A DNA stretch of 64,000 bases from Endomychus coccineus. Taxonomy: Eukaryota > Arthropoda > Insecta > Coleoptera > Endomychidae. Numbering within the stretch: the stretch's first letter is position 1; every line of letters begins with the position of its first letter. The stretch covers positions 14,981,282-15,045,281 of the forward strand of contig OY294068.1 of NCBI GenBank assembly GCA_958510875.1, read 5' to 3'. The position numbers were made by a program, and so were the translations under genes. Under the pieces are notes generated by a model, which did not search any database, was not told the origin of the DNA, and worked only from the letters and a program-made list of their open reading frames with translations. Below are positions 35,015 through 46,619 of this stretch, in pieces.

Positions 35015-35214
35015 GCCGGTCTTCTATATCCATGCTCGGGATGACCACCAACAGTACCCTCTCATGGGATGATCATGTGGGGCTCATCGTGAAACCTCCT
35101 TCATAAAAACTTGATTTTCTATTCGGTGCCAACAGTCACTTTACATCCCAGCCATGACCTTGGAGCAAATGATGGTACACTCGATCTCATCTAGAGACCC
35201 TATACCATCCAATG
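35015..35214 (+). mobile_element. Jockey-like LINE fragment (family A)
   Basis: The plus strand decodes as SSISMLGMTTNSTLSWDDHV then KLDFLFGANSHFTSQ, parallel to SSISKIGITTNSTLSWDD in the 39-kb copy. It is about 200 bp, truncated on both sides. It sits between the family C LINE and a hammerhead repeat. Confidence 0.6.
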
Positions 35215-35475
35215 AAATAATAATAAAAATTCTAGACCCAGGTATGAATTATATATAAATTCTCGGCAAATAGGTCACATTAACACTTATGCTTTATATG
35301 TTTGTCTTTACGTACGTTTCGGTCTCACAACCATCATCAGAAGACTTATGACGTCTAAAACCGGATTTCTTGTAACTAATTGTATTAGCACAAAGCGTCC
35401 TCATCGCACCAATTTCGATTAAAAATACCAACGTCGCCTAAACGAACAGAGCCACGAATAATCGAAATTGTACCA
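35215..35475 (-). repeat. Hammerhead-ribozyme repeat, intact-core copy
   Basis: Read on the minus strand, the repeat starts near TACAATTTCGATTATTCGTG. It contains GGTGCGATGAGGACGCTTTG, the ribozyme (35304-35345), then TTAATGTGACCTATTTGCCG. It ends in AATTTATATATAATTCATAC followed by CTGGGTC. The same order of blocks is found at 49222-49436 and 51893-52095. No protein is encoded. It belongs to a dispersed family that appears at least five times in this window. Confidence 0.75.
35304..35345 (-). ncRNA. Small hammerhead ribozyme (type I), core intact
   Basis: On the minus strand, stem I strand GTCTT (35345-35341) is followed by core CTGATGA (35340-35334) and one extra base. Stem II comes next (GGTT-GTGA-GACC, one U-G pair), then GAAA (35320-35317). 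A 3-bp stem III with a 2-nt loop ends at the cleavage triplet GTA, and AAGAC (35308-35304) closes stem I. Self-cleavage is predicted between 35309 and 35308. The extra base before stem II and the tiny stem III are unlike classical hammerheads. They resemble the small variants known from Penelope-like elements that work as dimers. Confidence 0.65.
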
Positions 35476-36758
35476 CATCAATTTTTCAAGTATAAAATAT
35501 ATCAAGAATCCACTATTTAGTAATATTCTCATAATATACAAACGCATGTTAGTATAGTCTCTTTACGACTGAAGAGTAATACTAAACGTTAAGTATCTAC
35601 TTTCGAACCAGATGTTAAGATTCATGAGGTAAAAGAAAAAGGTTGTGATCGACCTTATTGGAACATTACTTCTGAGCGTTCTTCCGAAAATATACTTTTA
35701 ACATTATAAAGACGCATGTAAGAATTTCTCTTGTGTTGTTTCACCCATTTATATTTTATAGTCGTATCCTACCTAACCTTTAACATTAAAGTGGTTTAAC
35801 ATTATTTTTCGAAGAATTTTATCTTCGAAAAACTGTCCTTCGTAAAACACTTTTTCGATGAGAGGGTAATTCGAAGAAAATATTTTTCGAAAAACTGTTT
35901 TTGAAGAATTGTTTTCGTAAAATTTACCGGACACCGTATATCAGTTTTATTTTTACAGGTAATATTTTTAACCATTGCACCATAAGTAGGTTGTGGACAT
36001 GGGACTAGTTAATAGCATCACGCAATGAGAAAATTTTTATTGTCAACATAATTAAAACTTGCATAAAACACGAGAACTTTTCAATAATTATAGTTTCACA
36101 CTCCATAAGACAACGAATCCACACCTCATTGAAAGTACACGGATTTTTCTTCGGTGAGTCCTAGATTATAATTGGTTTTCTTTATAACGTTGCATGTTTC
36201 GAATGATTAATTTCTTATTTATTGCTCCCACAAAGGAATTATACCAGTCGATGATTTCCGATCCTAGCGATATGGTCGCAATGCAAACGAAAAATATATT
36301 ATAATTATTATTAACATGGCGACGCAAATTACATATGTGGCTATTGAAGTAAAAAGCATCCAATAATGTAGAAATTAAATTCATTATAAACAAGAATTTA
36401 AATTGACGACGAGAGAAAATTAGCTCCATATAATTCACAAATTTTAAAATAAGGTTGAAATGAGAGCTATCTAATTTTCCGTTTTAATTAAACGTGCAAT
36501 CTGTTCATTTAATTGGTTTGCACATGCGGAATTACAATAAGTAAAGATTGCATAGATATCAACATACAATTACTTGTTTATTTGTTCATTCATATACGTA
36601 TAATTATACTTTCCCGCTTGGGTATTTTAAATATGTGTCAATCCGTTAGGTGATAAAATTAAATAACGAATCAAATAGCCATCAATTTACATCAAACTAT
36701 GGATATTGAATATGGTTACGGAGATTGTGGCAAAACAAAAGCATCAAATATTTTTATC
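35476..36758. other. No gene seen; TTCGAA-rich patch at 35790-35935
   Basis: Within 35790-35935 the words TTCGAAGAA, TTTTCGAAAAACTG and TTCGTAAAA recur as a degenerate low-order repeat. The rest is AT-rich and without recognisable genes. The minus ORF at 36166-36438 shows no family resemblance. Confidence 0.4.
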
Positions 36759-37832
36759 CAAGCACCACCATCTACAGGGTGTTTCAGTTTTTTTGTTCAT
36801 AACTTCGGCAAACGATAGAGCTTCTGAAAATAATAGGGGTCTTCCATATAAAATCTTTCTCTAAATCACTTCGTTTCCGAGATACAGGGTGTTGAAGTTT
36901 TGAAAAATTATTACATTTTCTTCATTATCTTCTAAACATATGGTGATTTTTGGTTCAAACCTTGTACATTTTAGTTTTACTAGATGAGAAATTTGTTTGG
37001 TTTCAGAATGTTTTTAAGACAAGTACAGTGGCTAGTTATGGTGTTTTGTACGCATTTAAACCCCTCAAACTTCTACGCCAATGGTCGGAAATTATTATTG
37101 TGTACAAATTTAAAAACTTAGATTTATTTCATATTTTTTATATATATTCTTGATAAATTTCCCTCAGAGGCTTCCTATTCGAGCGATTTTTCTAATCAGG
37201 ATAATCTCATGGAATTTCTTTTGAAGGACTATTTAAAAAGTAAAATACTATTTAAATACTTTTTTATTGGGAACGATAAAAAATAATTCATGCAAGCACC
37301 ACCATCTACAGCGTGTTTCAGTTTTTTTGTTCATAACTTCGGCAAACGATAGAGCTTCTGAAAATAATAGGGGTCTTCCATATAAAATCTTTCTCTAAAT
37401 CACTTCGTTTCCGAGATACAGGGTGTTGAAGTTTGGAAGAATTATTACATTTTCTTCATTATCTTCTAAACATATGGTGATTTTTGGTTCAAACTTTGTA
37501 CATTTTAGTTTTACTAGATGAGAAATTTGTTTGGTTTCAGAATGTTTTTAAGACAAGTACAGTGGCTAGTTATGGTGTTTTGTACGCATTTAAACCCCTC
37601 AAACTTCTACGCCAATGGTCGGAAATTATTATTGTGTACAAATTTAAAAACTTAGATTTATTTTATATTTTTTATATATATTCTTGATAAATTTCCCTCA
37701 GAGGCTTCCTATTCGAGCTATTTTGATTTTTCTAATCAGGATAATCTCATGGAATTTCTTTTGAAGGACTATTTAAAAAGTAAAATACTATTTAAATACT
37801 TTTTTATTGGGAACGATAAAAAATAATTCATG
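36759..37832 (+). repeat. Tandem duplication, unit 534-540 bp
   Basis: Two nearly identical units (36759-37292 and 37293-37832) each start with CAAGCACCACCATCTACAG and end with AAAATAATTCATG. They differ by a few substitutions and a 6-bp insertion in the second (ATTTTG near 37720). The unit includes some host flank plus the left terminus of the foldback transposon, so duplication followed insertion. The twin 67-codon ORFs (36950, 37484) are parts of the repeat, not genes. Confidence 0.9.
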
Positions 37833-38657
37833 ATGAATTCTCAAAAAGATCCATTCACTCCAACGCAACGGCGACATAGATTTCTCAACGACCTTCTTGT
37901 TCGAATACGATTCAGTAGATCTTCTCTATTATGAAAACACTACAAGATCTAGGAATTTCCAAGAAAAATTCAGAGCCAATGTCTGGCTTGACATTCACAG
38001 AAACAATATATTTGTCTCATACGTTTTAGCAGACATACTAAAGGTCGATGCATTTTTCGAATTTTTAGAAACCAACCACGAAGACATGTGGGAGGAAACA
38101 CCATTCAATGAGAGAACAAATGCATGTAAATGGAGTAAATGGATCATTTATTATGAATTTTTTTTCGATACCAATAAATAGGTATTTAAATATTTTTTTA
38201 CGTTTTAAATAGTCCTTCAAGAAAATTCCGTGAGATAACACTGATTAGAAAAATCAAAATAGCTCGAATAGGAAGCCTCTAACGAAAATTTGTCAGAAAT
38301 ACTTTTTTATAGAAAATAAATCAAAGTTTTCAAATTAGTATACAATAATGATTTCTAACCATTAGCGTAGAAGTTTAAGGGGTTTAAATGGGTACAAAAC
38401 CCCATAACTACGTTACTGTATTTGTCTGAAGGAAAATTTGTCATCAAAAAATGTTCTCATCCAGTGTATAAGTTTGAACTGAAAATCTTCATTTGTTCAG
38501 AAGATAATGAAGAAAATGTAATAATTTTTCAAAACTTCAACACCCTGTATCTCGGAAACGAAGTGATTTAGAGAAAGATTTTAAATGGAAGACCCCTATT
38601 ATTTTCAGAAGTTCTATCGTTTGCCGAAGTTATGAACGAAAAAACTGGAACACCCTG
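36775..38657. mobile_element. Mariner-like foldback transposon with TA target site
   Basis: The termini CAGGGTGTTTCAGTTTTTTT (36775) and its near complement (CACCCTG ends at 38657) are flanked by TA (36773-36774, 38658-38659). The right arm (38150-38657) is the 3' UTR and end of the mariner-like element seen at 23530-24706. The left arm is an inverted copy of that same 3' end, including the end of the transposase gene in antisense (37845-37955). Between the arms, 37956-38110 is a sense transposase piece: SRNFQEKFRANVWLDI, VLADILKVDAFFEFLETNHE. The DNA-binding domain and most catalytic residues are absent. Confidence 0.8.
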
Positions 38658-38690
38658 TATATTTAGAAAGATAAATACGTATTTCGGCAA

Positions 38691-40200
38691 CTAGGCTGCC
38701 ATCTTCGAATTTATAGAGTTTGTTTGGAGGTTATAGGCATACAACCTCATTGGGCAAAGAGGTCCACAACTCCGCCGTTCAATAGAAAAATGAAATCTGG
38801 TAGGAATAAGTTCGACAGGTCTCGAGCTTGACAATGAAGGAGTGATTAGCTTATCTATCAGCTTATCTGGAATCACTCGTGATGGAATAACAAGAGAAAT
38901 TGCTGATGAATACCGACCATGGGAATATCTATGGAAAAGGAAGAGATCGCCCACCTTCATACGATGTTCTAGAGAAGTTAATTGATTCGTAAGTGTGACA
39001 TCATCAATCAGACGTATAGCTCTCTACTGGATAGAATCCAAGACATTCAGCGTATTTTTGGGAGTCGAGCTCCAAACATGTGAACAGTACTCCATCTGTG
39101 CTTTGTAGATTATGAGGAGCTGCTGGAATATAAGGTAGCTCCTGACACGAAATAGACAACCAAGTTTTTGTGAAGCGGTTTTCGCAATGGACCTCACAAG
39201 ATCATCCCATGAGAGGGTGCTGTTGGTGGTGATCCCGATCTTGGATATGGAAGACTTCATAGGAACTGTTTTACCAGACATCACCATATTAGGGATTTTG
39301 GCATGCGCCTTCCTGGAGAAGATGCAAGTTTAAGTTTTGGTGGCGTTGAACTCTGATCTATCTGAGAGAAAATTAATTAGTAAGCGGCAAAGGTGAGCAT
39401 ACTCTGATACATTCATTCCCTGTAGGTACAGTAAGACTGAAGATTATCAATATCATTTTGTAAATGAGTAAACGGAAAAGTCAGATTCTTCAAAGCAGGC
39501 CTTAATATCATTTATGAATTATGAGAATAGGAGTGGTAATAACTGGAATCCCTGGAGTATTCCCGAGGTAACTACAAAATAATTTGAATCACAATTATTC
39601 ATTTTCACATATTGACACATATTGGAAATGTATGATTTAATCCATCTGAGTAGATTATCAAACTAAACTCAAAGTGTTGGGTGATTAACCTTGTCAAATG
39701 CCTTCGATGAATCGGTATACACGGCACCCATCTGCTGTTCACTTTGAAAAGCTTCATATACACTCTGCACAAAACAAATTGGATCTGTTCCAACCGAGCG
39801 CCCTCGAAAAAAGCCATGCTGAGCATTAATTATGATATTTTTAAATTAAAGTAAATGTTCGATGTTATTATCGCTTCAAATAGTTTACCCAGAATAGACA
39901 GCATTGAGTTTGGACGGTAATAATTCACAATATTTTCACTTCCATTTTTGAAAACTGGAATCATCTGAGAATTTTTCCAATGTGATGGAAAACCCCCTCA
40001 AACAGAAGATTTATTGAAAATTAGATGAAAAAGTTTAACAAATAATAACTTACACGACCTAATAAATACAGTTGGTAGACCACCAGGCCAACACTCTTAG
40101 ATTCATCCAATTTATTTAATTCAAGTTCAATTCGTGATTTCGTAATATCTTCCACAATAAATTTATTCTGAAAAGGCGAATGCAATGTTATTGTAGATTG
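38691..40200 (-). mobile_element. Jockey-like LINE, RT to C-terminus, degenerate (family A, possibly chimeric)
   Basis: Minus-strand decoding in order gives PSHWKNSQMIPVFKNGSEN, then NYYRPNSMLSILGKLFEAI, then a block corresponding to NAQHGFFRGRSV. DSSKAFDKVNHPTL, FNATKT-TCIFSRKAHAK and SSISKIGITTNSTLSWDD follow. The C-terminal part is RLIDDVTLTNQLTSLEHRM, then LFLFHRYSHGRYSS. The segment that should hold the catalytic FADD is missing or scrambled near 39520. Three ORFs (38691-38960, 39024-39287, 39605-39826) are surviving pieces. Confidence 0.7.
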
Positions 40201-40329
40201 TGTATTAATAGGCTCATAGACACTCGAAAATAGTCTGCAAATGTGTTGCGTAACTCTGTATCATTCCATGAGGTACCTGGAATCGATTTATGGCTGAATT
40301 TGACCAAAATGCCTTAGTGTTATTCTGCA

Positions 40330-43300
40330 AGTTTAGTGTTCAGAATACAATTCTGTGTTCAAAATATAATTTTTTTGTAATCATGGAATGATTAATAATA
40401 CTAAATGGAATTAATCGATATGAAATAAGCAATATCCTTATATTGGAAATATACACGGTTACAATATTTAATGGATGGAGCTACATAAAACCATACCAAC
40501 TTTTCGGTACATAAGTAATCTCAATCCAAAAAGAGTCATCTTTCAAAGTTATATCCATTTGAGTATTACTACAATCGAGCCAAAGGATAACTTACCATCA
40601 ACAATCTTCAGCAATAGTTCATGTGTTAACAAGAAACTTTCTTCGATGAAACAACGAGTGAATCAAGATTGAACTCACATTTCATTTTAAGCGTAGAACT
40701 TTAATAAACCCAGAAGATTAGTAATTTTATGATAGGTACTAACCGAAACTTTCAATTTAAGACAGAATGTTAATGTTTATGTTCTGTTAAAAGGGAATAT
40801 TATTCATAGAGTTCAATGAACAATGTAACAATAAACATACCATCTATTTGAATTTAAATTTTATTATAATTATTACTCCTACATAGATATAGATAACTTG
40901 AAAATAATAGAACCAAAGGTAAGTCTAGATTACAGAGAAACTTTGATTATCATTATTACACTTCAATCAGAACAGAATCATGAAAGGTTTGAAAGATTGA
41001 AATAACGAATCATTTTAGTTTATTGATAGAGTAACAAGCTATCCGGAAAACTTTGTTTTTGTCGACCAATATTATTTTGATGATGCATCAAATGATAAAT
41101 ATTTCTTTGATTTATTTAGCGTTTTTGACTAATTTGATTTTTCCCATATTTTGGTTGGATAGAGTCAAAAATGAATTAAATTCAGGAATCAGGTTTTATT
41201 AAGAGATTCACAATAGTAAGTAGTACAATAATAATAAAACTCACATAAAATCTGAATTCTTCACGAATTAATATTGTTCAATTACAAAAATCGTATAGGT
41301 ACATCAATTTGATTCCATGAATATATTATTTAGGAACCATTTTAATCAAGTAGCTTGATGATATCTTTCTTGTTCCGTTTATTATATTACCATTAGTATA
41401 AAATATACCGAAATTGTTGATAAGCCTTGATTTTATTCTTTTTTGAGTCTACCTGAAGGAAGACAGTTTACTACTATTTGTATTTTATAATAACTGAAAT
41501 GTGGATGATCAACGAATCAAGAAAATGCCATAGAGACCTACAGACTATCTTAGATAATAGAAAGTTGATTAAGGTTAAAGATTATTCCCTGATTATATAT
41601 CAACAAGAATTATTTTGGGTGTCTCTGTATCCATTATTTAATCAATCTAGAATATCTGACAACTTATATAGTCACTAAAAGATCGACATTAAAACTCATC
41701 AAACTACATTAAAGTAAAAAGGAAGGAGACCAAACATACTGGCAAATTAATTTATTCCTACAGCTAATAGTATAGTCACGAGTTGGATGTACGAAAAGGA
41801 TCGTATCGACTCATCAATCTAAAGAACGAAGATCGGGATGACATCGTCTTCAGTAAGTACCGATGAATAATAGGATTTTAATCGATTAATGGCTTTTTGT
41901 CAGGCGAATCTAAAGCAATTCATTCATTCAATTACATATATAATTAATTAAAGCGTATAACTAACAATAATTAAAAAGAGTGGAATCTTTGATTTTGCAA
42001 TCGCTTGGTTTCTATTACGTTGTGAACTGAACTGAACTGAAATGTATAAAGAGGAAGCTGCGTTTCGTCCAAAAATCGACGCTATTTTGCGGAAAATAAT
42101 CACTTACCACCCAGAAGAATGAATCAATGGAGAACGAACCTGTAACAAAAATAATTCGTCAATTCGATGTAAGGAAAGCAACAATAAAATGTAATAAGTT
42201 ATTATTTACTGTGGAGTTTGGTCAATGAGTAACGGGTAAAGTTTTCATATTGGTGACGCAACTGCACTTTCAGTGACCTGGATATCTTATAAAGAATATA
42301 ATTTTACCATACGGCAAATGTGTATTTACATTCACCGTTTGACACGAAATATCTTGTTAGCTTTGTATCAAGTGTTATATAATCGAAAAATTGCATGCTT
42401 GAACAGTTTTATTTATGATAATCTAGAAACTTTTTTCCTCATATTATAATGTTCCCAATTACCAATTATTTAATTACATTCTCGTATTTCCTCATATTCT
42501 AACTGCATCCCTATTTGTTGGTTTTATCTTATTTTTAGTATAAATAACTTAAGATACCCTATAGACAATATACATAGAGTTATAAAACTCCTCAGAATTT
42601 CCCTCCTTCTAATTTTCTGAGTTACTCCCACCAAGTTCTTGTCCAGAAGCCCTGAATGCCAAGAATAAAGTTATAAGTAGCTTCTTACACTCACTTAAAA
42701 TCATTATAAATCTTATGCAAGCTTAGCTTCCAATTTAAAAATCGAGTAAACATACATCAGCATTATGTCCTAACGACTGGATGATTATGAAAGAAGTTGC
42801 TAACTGCATGCCATCGAAACAAATGCGAAACAATAAGAGAAAATAATAATCCTAATTTCAGGTATAAACCGACATTCATACATGAATAAAACTGCCGGTT
42901 TTCCGAGATTTCGGGAATGTAATAATGTCTAGAATCACGCGATGTTGAACAATATCAGGCAAACGCATAATAATTGTACGTGGCAAGCCATACTGTATGA
43001 TTAGTGTCTCATTCCAATTCTGGAAACTAATCATCTTGTGCGAGTCGTGCAATTTGTAAATTCGAGTTTATATTATATCGGTTTATGATGTGGGAGAACC
43101 CTTTTGATGGGTAAAAACATCTTATTGGGTAGGTTACTTGGAAACTGTATGCGCTCTTTACCAATTCTACGAAAGAACGAATGAATTGCTGATATACCGA
43201 ATATAAAAAGAATTGATATCTACTATAACCCAAATTAGAGCTCTGTATACATAAGCACTAGAACTTCACATGCGGGAATAACAATGTAGAAGGTTTCATC
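40330..43300. other. Long stretch without recognisable genes
   Basis: AT-rich, with many short ORFs and no protein family signal. A short CTGAACTGAACTGAA run occurs near 42027. I see no mobile element ends here. Confidence 0.45.
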
Positions 43301-43309
43301 AGCTGGTAC

Positions 43310-43700
43310 CAAAGCCTTCTTGATTGTTTTGCCGCCCCAACTCTGTCATTTTCTATTGAGTTTTCTTTCAGACATGTCTCGCCATGTGGTGTTCCAGAAG
43401 GGATGGTCCTGGCACGAACTTTGTTTTTAACGATCTATTGGAAGTAACCTCTTTTTCCTTTCGCAACTTAGAGGATGATGGTGCAGTATATTGCGCTTTC
43501 GTCTCTAGAGCCTTATATCATCCGTTGAAGCCGGATGAGCAATTCAGAAATAGGTCGATGCAGTAAATGAAGATTTGGCGATAATTTTGAAATGAGGATC
43601 TGATAAACCAGTAGAGTTTAATGAGACCTAAGCCCAAGTTTTTATTTTCCTAACGAAAAAACCGTAATATAAAAATGTCTGGTACAGATTTTCATATAAA
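43310..43700 (+). mobile_element. Jockey-like LINE RT fragment (family A)
   Basis: The plus strand decodes as LLSFLSDMSRHVV, then a shift to CGVPEGMVLARTLFLTIYW (GVPQGSVLAPTLFL block), then YCAFVS, the position just after the catalytic box. The following NENLIKFN-like region parallels 13200-13330. The catalytic Asp pair itself is missing or mutated (DDGAVYCAF). Several frameshifts are present. Confidence 0.6.
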
Positions 43701-43776
43701 GTTAAAATTTAATGCAAAATAAAATATCTAAAAGCGAAGTAAGAAGATCATCTGGGGGTTTCCGGATGTTTTCTGT

Positions 43777-44079
43777 TTAGTATAAATGACAACTGCAGAA
43801 TGAGAAAAGTAAGAGAATTTCTAAAATAAATATAAGAAAATTCACACCCGCTTCAAAGACCATAGCTGGCATAGTCAAGATGGTTTCAACAGTTTCACAC
43901 AAGTTTCTTGTTCTAAAGGGAATCACGAACCTGTCAAGATAATTAACCAATATAGGACAGAAAACGAATGCTAAGCTATGATAAATGTTAATGTTAACCA
44001 TCAGGAGATGCTTAGGTAGCGCGTTTTTCCAGAATCGTTGTTGATTATAAAATGGAAGTTTCAAACGTCTTTCTTTCAT
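43777..44079 (-). other. Hydrophobic 100-codon ORF of unknown origin
   Basis: A clean minus-strand frame encodes LPKHLLMVNINIYHSLAFVF followed by about 80 residues with two hydrophobic stretches (near residues 28-45 and 77-97). This is compatible with a fragment of a multi-pass membrane protein. No motif is recognisable, there is no neighbouring exon, and chance in AT-rich DNA is possible. Confidence 0.2.
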
Positions 44080-44189
44080 AAGTCACATAATCAATCAAAG
44101 TACATCACACGTAAATCGGAACGTAACGTAGTATCCAATCATCAAAATTGTAGTTAAATAGTCTTGATTATATTTGAAAGCATGTTCCA

Positions 44190-45185
44190 TTGTCATCAGT
44201 GTAACCTCCTCGGAACATTGTGAGGTCAGTGGAGTTCCACAGGGATCTGTCTTCCGTCCCATACGGTTCCTTATTAACATTAATGATCAGGTTGAGGCGG
44301 TGAGAGCAGCTGATATCCTGCCTCTTTGCTGATGACACCAGTATGGTTCGAGGCGAGAATAATGAAATGGATTTGCTGGCTTGCTAGAGTGATTCTCAAG
44401 AAAGTCTTTCTGACTGGTATTGTACAAATGAACTGTTCGTAAACCTTGACAAAACTGGTATAATGTTATTCACACACAGAAACATTACTTTCGAAAACCC
44501 TGACTATATAAAGTTTTTGGGTATCTTATTGTGATCCAGTTCTTAGTTGGGAGTGTCATGTTGACATTGTAGCTAACAAAATCACAAAAGATATTTTCTT
44601 GATGAGGAATTTAGTAAACTACTTGAGGAGGCGATGCGCATGGCATACTTCTCCCTTATTCAGTCGCTTATGTCATATGCCCTGACAGGCTCCAAAGAAA
44701 AGCGTTGAGATGCTTAACAAAGAAATGTTTTAGAGATGACGATCTGTGCTCTTTTGGATCTACAAGGCACAGATTCGACCTGTCCTGGAGTACTGTTTCA
44801 ATTTTTGGAATTCGCCTGTTTGATGTCATTCGAACAAATTCTATAGATATTTCCATGATCTGTTATTTCAAGAAAAGTGATTCCAGGTAGGCATATAAGA
44901 TAAGCAGATGTTGTTCTCAATTCATTGTAAAGCTCGAGACCTGCGGAACTTCTTCCTAAAAGACTTAATTTTTTTATTGAACAGCGAAGTTATGGAACTC
45001 TTTTCCTAGATATAGTCTTTCCTGATCTCTATAAGCTACAAGCTTTTAAAAAAATTACAAAGTCTCCTCTCCCACATTCCACAGCTGACTCAGAAGATGT
45101 TCTACGAAAATTAAAGATTTACACCTCTCGTATAGCTAACCGTCGACTTGATGATTCAATTATAGAATCATTATTTGAAGATTGA
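44190..45185 (+). mobile_element. Jockey-like LINE, catalytic RT region to C-terminus (family C)
   Basis: The plus strand decodes as CEVSGVPQGSVFRPIRFLIN then INDQVEAV. After a shift comes the catalytic box LLFADDTSMVRGENNEMDLL (FADD conserved near 44320-44331), then LSDWYCTNELFVNLDKTG and IKFLGILL. The C-terminal part LYKLQAFKKITKSPLPH ends at the stop at 45183-45185. Several frameshifts, especially 44690-44960, make it inactive. The 5' half is absent. Confidence 0.7.
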
Positions 45186-45731
45186 ATCAGTTTTGAACTT
45201 GGGAACATTAGCGTAAACGTAATAATTTTTTGTTTCACATTTTATGTACATGTTACAATCAGCAGACCATATTGGGGAAAAGTGAATAAGACATAGTCTT
45301 ATATGTACATTGAACAGTGTTGAATGGTGAACAAATATTGAGCGAGTTAACTTTGACAAGTTCTTCTCCAAGGTCTGCGAACGACTCATGCAATTGCATC
45401 ATTGGTTAGCAAACAAGACATAACATGTGCAGGGGGACAAATTATCAAAATAAACATTTACATTAGAAATTTACTGTGTTTCAGATCAACGAATAGCTTT
45501 GAAGCAGGGAAAATGCTGGTCCAGCGACACATTTACTCGAGAGAAATAGAGAGTCTCTTAGGCTTTGAAGTGCGTAATTTGTATAAGCATTTATCAGACC
45601 GGGGGCATACTTTGAAATTTTTCATAATATAAATTGATAATTTAATATTGAACAATATCATATAATAATAATAATGTAAGCTTCATGAGATATAACAACA
45701 TATTTTTATAGACGACATAATTCTAATTATA

Positions 45732-46602
45732 CAGGGTGTCCTCGAACTGCGTGGCTAAAATAAACCGAAGATTCTTTGAGTCGAAAAAAATTTGATGAGC
45801 CTTTTTACTTTTGCCTCAAGTGTCTTGTTTAGCCGGTAGAGGGCTTCAAAGTTGCAAAAATAATTTTGTTTTTTCGGTATAACTTGAGAACGTGATGAAG
45901 GACTTTTACAATATTTGGCAGGTGAGTTACTGTCAATAATAGCCGTTTTTGAGAGCGGTGCACAGAGCCTTAGAGACCATAGAAATGGCTCAAGCTTGAG
46001 GATGTAACGGGAAAAGTGTCCAGAACTTTTTTGTGGTCAATGTAATTCACTCGATATTTTTTATGCAGATAGCTTATCTAATTTGAAAACTTTTTTTATT
46101 CTTAAAAAATTTTGATAAAATCAACGGATTAGCTTGAAAAAAATAATTTTCGAGTCTCTGCAATTTTGGCTTACTAATTTTACTTTATTAAAATACCTTA
46201 GTTGCCTTTGCTTTTCTAATGTCATTTTGGCATTTGAAGAATTTATTCTCAAAACTGTCAGTTTTTACTTTGCTTTCCGTAAAAATTTTATAAAATTATG
46301 GCTCAAAATTTCTGGACACTTTTCCCGTTACATCCTCAAGTTTGAGCCATTTCTATGGTCTCTAAGGCTCTGTGCTCCACTCTCAAAAATGGCCATTATT
46401 GACAGTAACTCACCTGCTGAATATTGTAAAAGTTCTTCATCACGTTCTCAAGTTATACCGAAAAAACAAAATTATTTTTGCAATTTTGAAGCCCTCTACC
46501 GGGTAAACAAGACACTTGAGGCAAAAGTAAAAAGGCTCATCAACTTTTTCGAATCAAAGAATCTTCGGTTTTATTTTGGCCACGCAGTTCGAGGACACCC
46601 TG
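45732..46602. mobile_element. 871-bp palindromic MITE with about 295-bp terminal inverted repeats
   Basis: CAGGGTGTCCTCGAACTGCG begins at 45732, and its complement ends at 46602. Both are flanked by TA (45730-45731, 46603-46604). The arms remain near-perfect complements through blocks such as CTTGAGGCAAAAGTAAAAAG, TTGACAGTAACTCACCTG and AACGGGAAAAGTGTCCAGAA, as far as about 46030 and 46310. The AT-rich core has no transposase. The CAGGGTG terminus and TA target match the mariner-like foldback at 36775-38657, so a related transposase may have moved it. The 162-codon ORF 46134-46622 lies largely in the right arm and is not a gene. Confidence 0.9.
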
Positions 46603-46619
46603 TATATTATATTTCAATA

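Noticed and set aside
36950..37687. Two near-identical 67-codon ORFs
   Set aside because: They fall inside the terminal repeat of the foldback transposon and are copied by the 534-bp tandem duplication. No protein family fits.
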